Part shown: one piece after another, positions 1 through 8,250 of the stretch
Layout: each line of letters starts with the position of its first letter
Position numbering within the stretch: position 1 is the first letter of the stretch
Assembly (NCBI RefSeq): GCF_024435075.2
Contig: NZ_JAMZEG020000004.1
Coordinates: 416,001-480,000 of the forward strand
DNA: 64,000 nt
From: Marinomonas maritima
Lineage (GTDB): Bacteria; Pseudomonadota; Gammaproteobacteria; Pseudomonadales; Marinomonadaceae
Reading direction: 5' to 3'
Notes under the pieces: generated by a model
What the model was told of the DNA's origin: nothing
Database searches by the model: none
Seen by the model: the letters and a program-made list of their open reading frames with translations, nothing else
Made by a program: the position numbers and the translations under genes

Positions 1-540
1 CTGTTTACCGATTTACAGACCATATTGCTGTCATTCGTCGGCTTAGGGCTGGCTGCTCTGTACCCTTTTATGAAGCGATACACTCATCTGCCACAACTTT
101 TTCTTGGATTGGCTTTTTCTTGGGCTATCCCTATGGCATACAGTGCGCAAGGCGGTGATTTAACCAACCCAGAATTATGGATGTTATTCGTAGCAAACTG
201 CTTTTGGACGATTGCATACGATACGTATTATGCAATAACTGATCGTCCAGATGACCTCAAAATTGGCGTGAAATCTACTGCTATATTATTTGCAGAATAC
301 GACTTGTTCGTCATTCTTTGTTTGCAAGGGTTAACCCTGTCCTTATTAACATGGATTGGCTTACTCGCAGGACTGAGTTGGCCCTATTTTGTGTCTTTGC
401 TAGTTTGTGTAGTACTCTTTTATTTGCAGTTTAAACAAGCAAAAAATCGCGATAGACAAGCCTGTTTTCGCTCTTTTTTAGACAATAATCGCGTTGGCTT
501 CTGTGTTTTCATCGGCCTAACAGTAAACTATTTTTTGTAA
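1..540 (+). CDS. ubiA: 4-hydroxybenzoate octaprenyltransferase, C-terminal part
   Basis: This is the C-terminal 179 codons of a UbiA prenyltransferase, which attaches the polyprenyl tail to 4-hydroxybenzoate in ubiquinone synthesis at the inner membrane. The reading frame is open from the first base, so the gene starts outside the window. The sequence FYPFMKRYTHLPQ-like (here LYPFMKRYTHLPQLFLG) and the second aspartate-rich motif YDTYYAITDRPDD, which binds the prenyl diphosphate-magnesium complex, are diagnostic. Several hydrophobic membrane segments follow to the C-terminus. A TTG codon at 25 could be taken for a start but lies inside the conserved domain. In related bacteria ubiA also precedes phoB. 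Identification is firm. Confidence 0.95.
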   Translation: MFTDLQTILLSFVGLGLAALYPFMKRYTHLPQLFLGLAFSWAIPMAYSAQGGDLTNPELWMLFVANCFWTIAYDTYYAITDRPDDLKIGVKSTAILFAEYDLFVILCLQGLTLSLLTWIGLLAGLSWPYFVSLLVCVVLFYLQFKQAKNRDRQACFRSFLDNNRVGFCVFIGLTVNYFL

Positions 541-553
541 TATATGGCAAAGT

Positions 554-579
554 TGTGACATTTTAACCAAACTGTCACA
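554..579. promoter_or_regulatory. Possible Pho box or palindromic operator upstream of phoB
   Basis: TGTGACA (554-560) and TGTCACA (573-579) form a perfect inverted repeat with a 12-base spacer, 46 bases before the preferred phoB start. The right arm lies within CTGTCAC, the conserved half of a Pho box. The left half at the proper 11-base direct-repeat spacing is poor (TTTTAAC). It may be a PhoB autoregulatory site or the site of another dimeric regulator. The inverted repeat is seen directly; its role is inferred. Confidence 0.4.
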
Positions 580-624
580 TTAGGCCGCTTTAATGAAACC
601 GTTCCTGAGATGAGGATAAATCCT

Positions 625-1320
625 GTGACCGGTAAAAAAGTATTAATTATTGATGACGAGTCGTCTATACGCGAAATGATCGCTATAGCACTCGAAATGG
701 CGGGCTACGAATATTTAGAAGCTGAAAACATTCAGCAAGCCCATGAAATCATTGTCGATCATCGACCAGATCTTATTTTGGTCGATTGGATGATGCCTGG
801 TGGTAGCGGTATTGAACTGACTCGCCGACTCAAAAAAGACAGCACAACCGCTGAAATTCCAGTCATTATGCTGACCGCAAAAAGTGAAGAAGACAATAAA
901 ATCCAAGGTCTAGAAGTAGGTGCTGATGACTACATCACCAAACCTTTCTCACCACGTGAGCTGGTTGCGCGACTCAAGGCTGTATTACGACGAGCGACAC
1001 CTCAAGGCGTTGATGAGCCTATCGAAATAGAAGGCTTGATCCTTGATCCGATCAGCCAACGAGTCACTATTGGTACTCGCCCATTAGAAATGGGGCCAAC
1101 AGAGTATCGCTTATTAAAATTTTTGATGACCCACCAAGAACGTGCTTATTCAAGAGCTCAGCTGTTGGATCAAGTATGGGGTGGCAATGTCTACGTTGAA
1201 GAGCGTACGGTTGATGTTCATATACGTCGCTTACGAAAAGCCATTGGTAGCACTCACGATTCCTTGATACAAACAGTACGAGGTACTGGCTACCGCTTCT
1301 CAGCAAAAAGGCCCCTATGA
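625..1320 (+). CDS. phoB: Phosphate regulon response regulator PhoB
   Basis: Response regulator that activates phosphate-starvation genes when phosphorylated by PhoR. An N-terminal receiver domain (about residues 4-120) has the acidic pair D10-D11, phosphoacceptor D54 (in LILVDWMMPG) and the TKPFSPREL lysine motif. A C-terminal OmpR-type winged helix (about 130-229) ends in RTVDVHIRRLRKAIG and GTGYRF. I chose the GTG at 625 because PhoB proteins begin near MxGKKVLI and the GATGAGG before it is a good ribosome site; an in-frame ATG at 610 would add five residues. It overlaps phoR by four bases (ATGA), so the two are translationally coupled. The sequence is very close to pseudomonad PhoB. Confidence 0.95.
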   Translation: MTGKKVLIIDDESSIREMIAIALEMAGYEYLEAENIQQAHEIIVDHRPDLILVDWMMPGGSGIELTRRLKKDSTTAEIPVIMLTAKSEEDNKIQGLEVGADDYITKPFSPRELVARLKAVLRRATPQGVDEPIEIEGLILDPISQRVTIGTRPLEMGPTEYRLLKFLMTHQERAYSRAQLLDQVWGGNVYVEERTVDVHIRRLRKAIGSTHDSLIQTVRGTGYRFSAKRPL

Positions 1321-2660
1321 AAACGATTTGGCGAAACACCATTATTACTTGGTTAGCAGGTCTCGCGGCTTGTGTTGTGATAGGCCTTATTATTGGGCAA
1401 TTGTTAGGTGTTTTACTGCTGTACGTATTGGGGTCTTTATACTGGCAGCTGTATCAACTGTATCAATTTCATTATTGGTTACGCCATTCTGGTCGCGCAG
1501 CGCCACCAGAAGCCAGCGGCATTTGGGGCGAAGTCTTTGATGCCGTATATCGTTTGCATAAAAAACAGCGCAAGTCCAAGCGCCGTATGCGCCAAGCACT
1601 AACGCGAATAGAAAGCTCCACAACCGCCTTAAAAGAAGGCGTTATCATGGCCGACAACCAAGGCAATTTAGAGTGGTGGAATAACTCTGCAGCACACTTT
1701 CTTGGCCTGATGCGCCCAGTAGATCGCGGCCAAGTAATCACTAATATTGTCCGTAGTCCTGAGTTTTTCCGTTATTTCAGCCAAAAGCGATTTGGCGAAC
1801 CCTTGATTATCAAATCTCCAGCGAAAGACGGCGTCTATTTGGAAATTCAAACCACTTTGTACGATAAGAACGATCACCTGATTTTTGTACGTGACGTGAC
1901 CCGCTTACATTTACTGGAACAAATGCGCAAAGACTTTGTTGCCAACGCCTCCCATGAATTAAAAACGCCACTCACCGTCATAAAAGGCTATTTAGAAACG
2001 CTCGACATGTTTAAAGACAGTCTGCCGAAAAGCATGCAGAAAGGCATTGTGAATATGTCTGAGCAATCTGAACGGATGGAGCAACTGATTGAAGATCTCT
2101 TACTGTTGTCTCGTTTAGAAAGCGACGACAAGCGCGAAGAAAACCAGTGGCACAGGGTCTCAGACTTAGTACAGTCCGTTACCAACGCCACAGAAGCCAT
2201 CTTGAACGCAAAGCATACGCTGATAGTCAATATCCCTGAGGAAGCCCGTCTGTACGGCTCCTATAAAGAGCTATACAGTGCCTTCTCGAACCTTATCGTC
2301 AATGCCATTAAATATTCACCGGATGGCGGCGATATCACGATTAAGTGGGAATCGAGTGAATTCAACGGCGTTTTTTCAGTCAAAGATTCTGGACTAGGTA
2401 TCGATCCAAGATACATTCCACGCTTAACAGAGCGTTTTTTCAGAGTGGATAAGGGTCGAGGATCAAAGACAGGCGGCACGGGTCTTGGATTGGCAATCGT
2501 AAAACATGTTTTATTACACCATGACGCCAAACTGCAAATACGCAGTGAGCCCGGTCAAGGAAGCACTTTTTCCTGTCATTTTCCCGCCAGTAGAACACGC
2601 ACGGACAATATTCCCGCCATCACATCCCACAATGAAATACCTTCAAATGCTCAAGAATAA
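1317..2660 (+). CDS. phoR: Phosphate regulon sensor histidine kinase PhoR
   Basis: Inner-membrane histidine kinase that phosphorylates PhoB when phosphate is scarce, and is held in check by the Pst-PhoU complex. Residues about 8-50 hold two closely spaced membrane helices with almost no periplasmic loop, as usual for PhoR. A charged linker and PAS domain (about 95-195) follow. The H-box NASHELKTPLT carries H213. The ATPase domain shows the N box NLIVNAIKYSP, G1 DSGLGI, and G2 GGTGLGLAIVKHV. The last 25 or so residues are a variable tail. Length (447 aa) is normal. It is the second gene of the phoBR operon and ends at a palindromic hairpin. Confidence 0.95.
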   Translation: MKTIWRNTIITWLAGLAACVVIGLIIGQLLGVLLLYVLGSLYWQLYQLYQFHYWLRHSGRAAPPEASGIWGEVFDAVYRLHKKQRKSKRRMRQALTRIESSTTALKEGVIMADNQGNLEWWNNSAAHFLGLMRPVDRGQVITNIVRSPEFFRYFSQKRFGEPLIIKSPAKDGVYLEIQTTLYDKNDHLIFVRDVTRLHLLEQMRKDFVANASHELKTPLTVIKGYLETLDMFKDSLPKSMQKGIVNMSEQSERMEQLIEDLLLLSRLESDDKREENQWHRVSDLVQSVTNATEAILNAKHTLIVNIPEEARLYGSYKELYSAFSNLIVNAIKYSPDGGDITIKWESSEFNGVFSVKDSGLGIDPRYIPRLTERFFRVDKGRGSKTGGTGLGLAIVKHVLLHHDAKLQIRSEPGQGSTFSCHFPASRTRTDNIPAITSHNEIPSNAQE

Positions 2661-2671
2661 AATATGACCCC

Positions 2672-2690
2672 CTCCCCTTATTAAGGGGAG
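2672..2690. terminator. Palindromic hairpin between phoR and the facing response regulator gene
   Basis: CTCCCCTTA and TAAGGGGAG form a perfect nine-base-pair stem around one base. It lies between two convergent genes. There is no T-run, so termination is uncertain. It is followed by GGGTTAGGGTGGGG and resembles the G/C-rich intergenic palindromes common in proteobacteria. A similar CCCTCCC/GGGAGGG palindrome occurs at 26583-26609. Confidence 0.5.
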
Positions 2691-2712
2691 AGATACAAGG
2701 GTTAGGGTGGGG

Positions 2713-3555
2713 TTATAAACTGTCAAATAACTGCTTTATAAACGCTTCTTTCTCACTGTCTTGATCGATCAAACTCAATATCACAGTCAAAAACGTGGAA
2801 TCGTGTTTTTTCTCTGTCGTGGCAACCGATTGTATGTAGTAGTTAAGCCTATTTATCTTTCCGCCAAATTCCAAATCTAATACCGCTTGCCCCAGCACCT
2901 GTGGCACCACATCGTCGCTTTTAATGAACATGGTCGCTTCGGTCTTACTAAACTGGACAATCATACAACGGAACTGCTTGGCTTCAAATCGTACCAATGT
3001 AGGGATTTTGACATCTTTCACCGACGCGACAGGAGCATCAGGGTTTATAAACTTCGTCGCTTGCACTGGCGCGGATTTTCCAGCCCCCATCAATACATCC
3101 AATGATGCAGAGCTAACGCCACCAGGGGCATTAGAATCACGTGGTTTTTGTGAAGACAATTTACCATCAAGGTTGTGCTTTTTCGCAGCAGATATCACTT
3201 TATTAACTAACTGCTCGCTCGAAAATGGTTTACCCAGATAATCCGTCACACCCGACTGAACCGCTTCCACCACATGGCTTTTATCACCACGGCTGGTAAT
3301 CATCACAAAAGGGACATCTTCTTTTTTATATTTTGGTTGTTCTCGACACCATTTAAGTAACTCGACACCTGTCATTTCAGGCATTTCCCAGTCACATAAC
3401 ACCATATCAAACTGTGCTTTCGTCAGCATTTGCTGAGCTTTACGACCATTCACCGCTTCTTCGATTTCAACCGCCGGAAACTGCTTACGCAAGGTTCGTC
3501 GAATCAAGTCACGTGTAAAAGAGGCATCATCTACTACCAAAATTTTTAACGACAT
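2713..3555 (-). CDS. CheY-like response regulator with a C-terminal PilZ-like region
   Basis: A 280-residue response regulator. The receiver domain (about 1-125) has acidic pair D9-D10, phosphoacceptor D55 (VLCDWEMPEMTG), T87 and K109 (YLGKPF), so it should be phosphorylatable. A proline- and serine-rich linker (about 130-170) leads to a C-terminal domain of about 100 residues (from IPTLVRFEAKQFRCMI) that resembles PilZ-type beta folds but lacks a clear RxxxR c-di-GMP motif; this assignment is weak. It starts on the last base of the upstream cysZ-like gene, so the two are an operon. Pseudomonads also carry a response regulator gene of this kind beside phoBR/pst, but its role is not established. 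Confidence 0.8.
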   Translation of the reverse strand: MSLKILVVDDASFTRDLIRRTLRKQFPAVEIEEAVNGRKAQQMLTKAQFDMVLCDWEMPEMTGVELLKWCREQPKYKKEDVPFVMITSRGDKSHVVEAVQSGVTDYLGKPFSSEQLVNKVISAAKKHNLDGKLSSQKPRDSNAPGGVSSASLDVLMGAGKSAPVQATKFINPDAPVASVKDVKIPTLVRFEAKQFRCMIVQFSKTEATMFIKSDDVVPQVLGQAVLDLEFGGKINRLNYYIQSVATTEKKHDSTFLTVILSLIDQDSEKEAFIKQLFDSL

Positions 3556-4334
3556 TAAACAGTACCATTAGTGCGATCTAACAAAGCGGAAAAATCGCCA
3601 TGCTCTGACCGGAAAACCGAAATCCACAACAACGTGGCTGCCACAACAGCTATCGGCATAACAAATAAATTGAAGAACGGAATCGTCAGGCCAACCATGA
3701 CTATTGCGCCAAACGTCCAACATAATAAAGGCTTAGAACGCAGCGCCATTCTCATATCATGAAACTTAACCTTATTGTTATCAAAGGCATAATCCATATA
3801 TTGAAGCGACAACATCCAAGCTGAAAATAATAATAACAATACAGGCGCAATGACATTAACAAGCGGAATAAAAGACAGCAAAAGCAGTAAAATAAAGCGT
3901 GGTAAAAAATACAATATTTTCTGACACTCCCTTTGTAGGCTACGTCCTATAATAGCCATGATAACACTGGTGCTTAGGCTTTCATCAAAGACTTTTCCTG
4001 TTTCTTTTTCTTCTACTTTTTCTGCCAAAAATGCCATAAAAGGCGCGGCTAAAATATTAACGCCTACAGAGAAGCTATAAAACAAAAGCACACTAATAAT
4101 AGCGGCGAAAATCAGATAAAACAGCCAATTCAAAAAAGAAATCCATTCCGGTAAATACCCCATTGCAGAGTCCATTAGCGCTTGGAAATAGCTAAAGGCA
4201 ACCATATACAACAGGCCCACTAATATAAAGTTTGCCAATAAAGGCGCCAATATAAACAACCTTAACTCTTTCGATAAGACCAAGGGGAACGCTCTTAAAA
4301 AAGCCCCGGCGGCTTTAAATGGGTGTGTTATCAC
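3555..4334 (-). CDS. cysZ: CysZ/EI24-family membrane protein, probable sulfate channel
   Basis: A 259-residue integral membrane protein of the CysZ (EI24) family, whose characterised members carry sulfate inward for cysteine synthesis. The opening MITHPFKAAGAFLRAFPLVLSKELRLFILAPLLAN matches the amphipathic start of the family. About four to six long hydrophobic segments follow, with the conserved region SLQYMDYAFDNNKVKFHDMR near residue 190. Length agrees with E. coli CysZ (about 253 aa). Its stop codon shares one base with the start of the response regulator gene, an arrangement that suggests co-expression although a functional link is not obvious. Confidence 0.85.
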   Translation of the reverse strand: MITHPFKAAGAFLRAFPLVLSKELRLFILAPLLANFILVGLLYMVAFSYFQALMDSAMGYLPEWISFLNWLFYLIFAAIISVLLFYSFSVGVNILAAPFMAFLAEKVEEKETGKVFDESLSTSVIMAIIGRSLQRECQKILYFLPRFILLLLLSFIPLVNVIAPVLLLLFSAWMLSLQYMDYAFDNNKVKFHDMRMALRSKPLLCWTFGAIVMVGLTIPFFNLFVMPIAVVAATLLWISVFRSEHGDFSALLDRTNGTV

Positions 4335-4663
4335 GATGTCGTATTACCTTTTTTCTAATTTATATTAAGAAGTGAAGAATATCATGAGGACTTTCACGGC
4401 TCCACAACGCCTTTCCAATTAAAGAAGTCAATCATCCGAATCCATCGTATTTTCAAGCCTGATAGGCATAAGAAGTCATTTTTTCATCATACGCTTATTA
4501 ATCTTACCTTTATCAGACGCATAACCTGATACGCAATTTCGATTGTGACCTTTAATGAATTGGGGAACTATGGAAATGTAAGACTGATAAAAATCCGTGC
4601 AGATATAGCTTTTAGATATAAAAAAGTGCACACCCAAAATAACTAAAAAGGGACATTATCAAA
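4335..4663. other. Divergent intergenic region upstream of oppA
   Basis: A 329-base AT-rich gap between the leftward cysZ-like gene and the rightward oppA. It must hold promoters for both. The oppA ribosome site AAAAAGGGA (4646-4654) is clear. TTGTGA at 4542-4547 and AT-rich hexamers near 4610-4620 are possible promoter parts, but none is convincing. No open frame of coding quality was seen. Confidence 0.6.
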
Positions 4664-6274
4664 ATGAAAAAAACATTGCTCGCCAGTGCCATCATGGCCA
4701 CGTCATTTATTGCTCTGCAAGCCCAAGCTGCCGACGTACCAGCCGGTGTAGAGTTAGCCGCGAAACAAGAAATTATCCGCGGTGGAGGTTCTGAGCCGGC
4801 AACACTTGATCCACAAAAAATCGAAGGTACGCCAGGCTCTCAACGTGCACGAGATTTATTTGAAGGCCTTTATAGCCTAGACGGTGACGGCAATCTTATT
4901 CCAGGTGTCGCAACGCATTATGAAGCGAACAACGACAATACCCAATACACATTCCATTTACGCAAAGATGCAAAATGGTCAAATGGTCATTCTGTTACCG
5001 CTCATGACTTTGTTTATGGTTTTACTCGCGCTGTCGATCCAATGACGGCGTCACCCTATGCTTGGTTTATCGAAATTCCCTCTATCGTAAATGCATCTAA
5101 AATCATCGCAGGGGAAGCAAAGCCTTCGACTTTAGGCGTAAAAGCAATCGATGATTACACGTTCCAAGTCACTCTTGAGCGCCCTGTCCCTTATTTTGTA
5201 AAAATGACCGCGCACCAAACCATGTTTCCTGCACCGAAAGCGACGATTGAGAAATGGGGTAGCGATTGGACGAAACCAGAGCACATTGTTTCAAATGGTG
5301 CCTACAAAATGGACAGCTGGGTCGTCAACGAAAAAATGGTTTTCTCCCGTAATGAAAACTACTGGAATGATGCTAAAACCGTTATTAACCAAGTAACCTT
5401 CCTACCTATTGAATCGCCAAACGCTGAACTTAAGCGTTTCCAAGCGGGACAAATGGACATGAGTTACGAATTACCAAATGATCACTTCAAACAATTAACA
5501 CGTGATATTCCAGACGAAGTGGTGGTCACCCCTAAACTCGGTACTTATTACTACCAATTCAACACAACAAAAGCACCATACAATGATGTTCGAGTTCGTA
5601 AAGCGCTTTCTTATGCCATTGACCGTAACATCATCGCTAAATTTGTAACGGGCACAGGAGAAATCCCAGCTTATTCATTTACGCCAGAAATAGTGAATGG
5701 TTTTTCACCTGAGACACCAGATTACGCCACATGGACACAAAAAGAGCGAAACGAAAAAGCCAAAGCACTGTTAGAAGAAGCAGGCTTCGATAAAAACCAT
5801 CCTCTGTCTTTCAACTTGCTTTACAACACAAATGAAGATCACAAGAAAATCGCCATCGCGGTTTCTTCTATGTGGAAAAAGACGTTGGGAGTCAACGTGA
5901 CACTTGAAAACCAAGAATGGAAAACCTACCTAGAAACGAAAAAGCATCAGCAGTTTGATGTGGCTCGCGCAGGCTGGATTGGTGACTACAACGAAGCGTC
6001 AACTATGTTGGATTTGCTAACCTCAACTCATGGTAATAACGACGGCAAATACAGCAATGCTGAATACGACGAGTTATTGCACGATGCTCGCACCATGCAA
6101 GACCCTTCCGCGAATTACAACAAAGCGGAGAAAGTTGCTATCGAGCAAGACATGGCGGTAGCACCTATTTACCAATACACATCTAAGCGTTTGGTTAAGT
6201 CCTATGTTGGCGGCTATGCGCCAAATCCAGAAGACAGCATCTACACGCGTGATATGTACATCATCAAGCACTAA
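4664..6274 (+). CDS. oppA: Oligopeptide ABC transporter periplasmic binding protein OppA
   Basis: Periplasmic receptor that captures peptides for the OppBCDF importer. The first 22 or so residues (MKKTLLASAIMATSFIALQA, then QAAD) are a signal peptide. The rest is a family-5 solute-binding protein: GGGSEPATLDPQKIEGTPGS at the mature start, LFEGLYSLDGDG, the RNENYWNDA strand, and VRKALSYAIDRNIIAKFV, all typical of OppA. At 536 residues it matches E. coli OppA (543). It is the first gene of oppABCDF and is separated from oppB by about 107 bases, with an imperfect hairpin (TGCCCGATACAG / CTGTATCGGGC near 6282-6311) that may lower expression of the membrane genes relative to this receptor. Confidence 0.93.
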   Translation: MKKTLLASAIMATSFIALQAQAADVPAGVELAAKQEIIRGGGSEPATLDPQKIEGTPGSQRARDLFEGLYSLDGDGNLIPGVATHYEANNDNTQYTFHLRKDAKWSNGHSVTAHDFVYGFTRAVDPMTASPYAWFIEIPSIVNASKIIAGEAKPSTLGVKAIDDYTFQVTLERPVPYFVKMTAHQTMFPAPKATIEKWGSDWTKPEHIVSNGAYKMDSWVVNEKMVFSRNENYWNDAKTVINQVTFLPIESPNAELKRFQAGQMDMSYELPNDHFKQLTRDIPDEVVVTPKLGTYYYQFNTTKAPYNDVRVRKALSYAIDRNIIAKFVTGTGEIPAYSFTPEIVNGFSPETPDYATWTQKERNEKAKALLEEAGFDKNHPLSFNLLYNTNEDHKKIAIAVSSMWKKTLGVNVTLENQEWKTYLETKKHQQFDVARAGWIGDYNEASTMLDLLTSTHGNNDGKYSNAEYDELLHDARTMQDPSANYNKAEKVAIEQDMAVAPIYQYTSKRLVKSYVGGYAPNPEDSIYTRDMYIIKH

Positions 6275-6281
6275 ATGTGTT

Positions 6282-6311
6282 ATCTGCCCGATACAGATTG
6301 CTGTATCGGGC
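6282..6311 (+). terminator. Hairpin between oppA and oppB
   Basis: GCCCGATACAG (about 6286-6296) can pair with CTGTATCGGGC (about 6301-6311), an 11-base-pair stem with a short loop. It is followed by TCCTTTCTATTT rather than a clean T-run. Such hairpins after the binding-protein gene often stabilise its mRNA or partly stop transcription. The stem is visible; the function is inferred. Confidence 0.6.
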
Positions 6312-6381
6312 TCCTTTCTATTTCATTGAGTCCTAGTATTAGCTCCTGTTTATTGCTTTCAGACCTAATCAGGTAATTTTT

Positions 6382-7302
6382 ATGTTTACATTTATTTCAA
6401 AACGCATTTTAGAAGCTATTCCAACCTTGTTAATTTTGATCACGGTTTCTTTTTTCTTAATGCATTCTGCGCCAGGAAGTCCGTTTTCTAGCGAGCGCAC
6501 CTTGCCACCTGAAGTGTTAGCAAACATTAACGCAAAATATCACTTAGATGAGCCGGTGATTAACCAGTACTTTTACTATTTAGGCGGTTTACTGCAAGGG
6601 GATTTAGGTCCGTCTTTTCGCTATAAAGATTTCACCATTAACGAACTGATTGCGCAGAGCTTTCCTGTCTCTGCTGAAATTGGTATTTGGTCTTTTCTTA
6701 TCGCGCTTATTATTGGTGTGGGTTGCGGTATTGTCGCCGCATTGCGCCAGAACTCATGGCTGGATTACAGTGTCATGGGCTTTGCCAACCTCGGGATTGT
6801 GTTACCTAATTTTGTTTTAGCGCCTTTGTGTATCCTATTTTTCTCCATTTATAATCATTGGCTTCCACCAGGTGGTTGGAATGGCGGCGCGTGGCCTTAT
6901 TTGGTTATGCCGGTGATCGCCATGTCCACCAGCTATATTGCACAAATCGCCCGCATCACTCGCGGCAGCATGATTGAAACCATGCATTCCAATTTTATCC
7001 GCACCGCGCGGGCAAAAGGCTTGCCGAAATATCGAATTATTCTCCAGCATGCGTTGCGTCCCGCCATGCTACCCGTCATTTCTTATCTTGGGCCTGCGTT
7101 TGTCGGCATTGTGACAGGTTCCGTGATTGTGGATGTGTATTTTGGAACTGGCGGTATTGGCCAGCATTTCATTAATGGCGCATTGAATCGCGACTATTCC
7201 ATGGTCATGGGGGTCACTATTTTGGTTGGCACACTCACGATTATTTTCAATGCCATCGTCGATGTTTTATACGCTGTTATTGACCCAAAAATTCGCTACT
7301 AA
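6382..7302 (+). CDS. oppB: Oligopeptide ABC transporter permease OppB
   Basis: One of the two membrane channel subunits of the peptide importer. The 306-residue protein starts with the family signature MFTFISKRILEAIPTLLILITVSFFLMHSAPGSPF and has six predicted membrane helices. The cytoplasmic EAA loop, which docks to the ATPases, is visible as FIRTARAKGLPKYRIILQHALRPAMLPVI near residue 205-235. Length matches E. coli OppB exactly (306). It is followed 12 bases later by oppC. Confidence 0.95.
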   Translation: MFTFISKRILEAIPTLLILITVSFFLMHSAPGSPFSSERTLPPEVLANINAKYHLDEPVINQYFYYLGGLLQGDLGPSFRYKDFTINELIAQSFPVSAEIGIWSFLIALIIGVGCGIVAALRQNSWLDYSVMGFANLGIVLPNFVLAPLCILFFSIYNHWLPPGGWNGGAWPYLVMPVIAMSTSYIAQIARITRGSMIETMHSNFIRTARAKGLPKYRIILQHALRPAMLPVISYLGPAFVGIVTGSVIVDVYFGTGGIGQHFINGALNRDYSMVMGVTILVGTLTIIFNAIVDVLYAVIDPKIRY

Positions 7303-7314
7303 GGCCTCGTTAAT

Positions 7315-8241
7315 ATGATGACTACAAAAGACAAAATTCAGGCCGTCGAACAGTTCGCCGAAAAAGTGGTGGACGTAGAAGGTCGTAGTTTATGGCAAGA
7401 CGCACGTCGTCGCTTTTTTTCTAACCACGCCGCGGTGATCAGCTTAATTATGCTCACTTTGATTGCTGCCATAGCTCTACTGGCGCCGCTATTCAGCCAA
7501 TGGCATTACGAAGACATCGATTGGGAAGCGTTATCTGACATTGCAGTACTGGGCCGTCCAAACATAGAAAACGGTCACTACTTTGGTACCGACACATTGG
7601 GTCGCGATATTTTTGTGCGTACCATGCAAGGCGGCCAAATCTCATTACTGGTCGGCATCATGGGCAGCGCCGTAGCCATTGTTATTGGTACACTTTACGG
7701 TGCTACGTCTGGTTACATTGGCGGGCGTGTCGATAGTGTGATGATGCGCTTCTTAGAAATTCTTAACTCATTCCCTTTTATGTTTTTTGTGATCATTTTG
7801 ATGACCTTATTTGGTCGTCATATCTTCTTGATCTTTGTCGCCATCGGCGCGATCTCTTGGCTCGATATGGCGCGGATCGTTCGTGGACAAACCTTAAGCT
7901 TGAAGAACAAAGAATACATTGAGGCCGCTTACGCGTGTGGCGTGTCGACGCCGAAAATAATTATGCGTCACATTGTGCCAAATGTGCTCGGGATTGTGGT
8001 GGTTTACGCCACACTGTTAGTTCCAAACATGATTTTGCTGGAATCTTTCATCAGCTTCTTAGGCTTAGGGGTTCAAGAACCTATGACTAGCTGGGGGGCG
8101 TTGATATCAGAAGGCGCTCAGAATATGGAAATTGCTATCTGGCAATTGGCTTGGCCGCTCGGTTTCTTAGTCGTCACCTTATTTTGTTTTAACTTCCTCG
8201 GCGATGGCTTACGCGATGCGCTTGACCCAAAAGACCGCTAA
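7315..8241 (+). CDS. oppC: Oligopeptide ABC transporter permease OppC
   Basis: Second channel subunit of the peptide importer. An N-terminal cytoplasmic stretch (GRSLWQDARRRFFSNHAAVIS) precedes six predicted membrane helices. The HYFGTDTLGRDIFVRTMQGGQISLLVG region and the EAA loop YIEAAYACGVSTPKIIMRHIVPNVLG are characteristic of OppC/DppC permeases. At 308 residues it is of normal size (E. coli 302). It overlaps nothing and sits nine bases before oppD. The ATG at 7315 is followed at once by another ATG at 7318, which could equally be the start. Confidence 0.94.
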   Translation: MMTTKDKIQAVEQFAEKVVDVEGRSLWQDARRRFFSNHAAVISLIMLTLIAAIALLAPLFSQWHYEDIDWEALSDIAVLGRPNIENGHYFGTDTLGRDIFVRTMQGGQISLLVGIMGSAVAIVIGTLYGATSGYIGGRVDSVMMRFLEILNSFPFMFFVIILMTLFGRHIFLIFVAIGAISWLDMARIVRGQTLSLKNKEYIEAAYACGVSTPKIIMRHIVPNVLGIVVVYATLLVPNMILLESFISFLGLGVQEPMTSWGALISEGAQNMEIAIWQLAWPLGFLVVTLFCFNFLGDGLRDALDPKDR

Positions 8242-8250
8242 GGAGACCTT

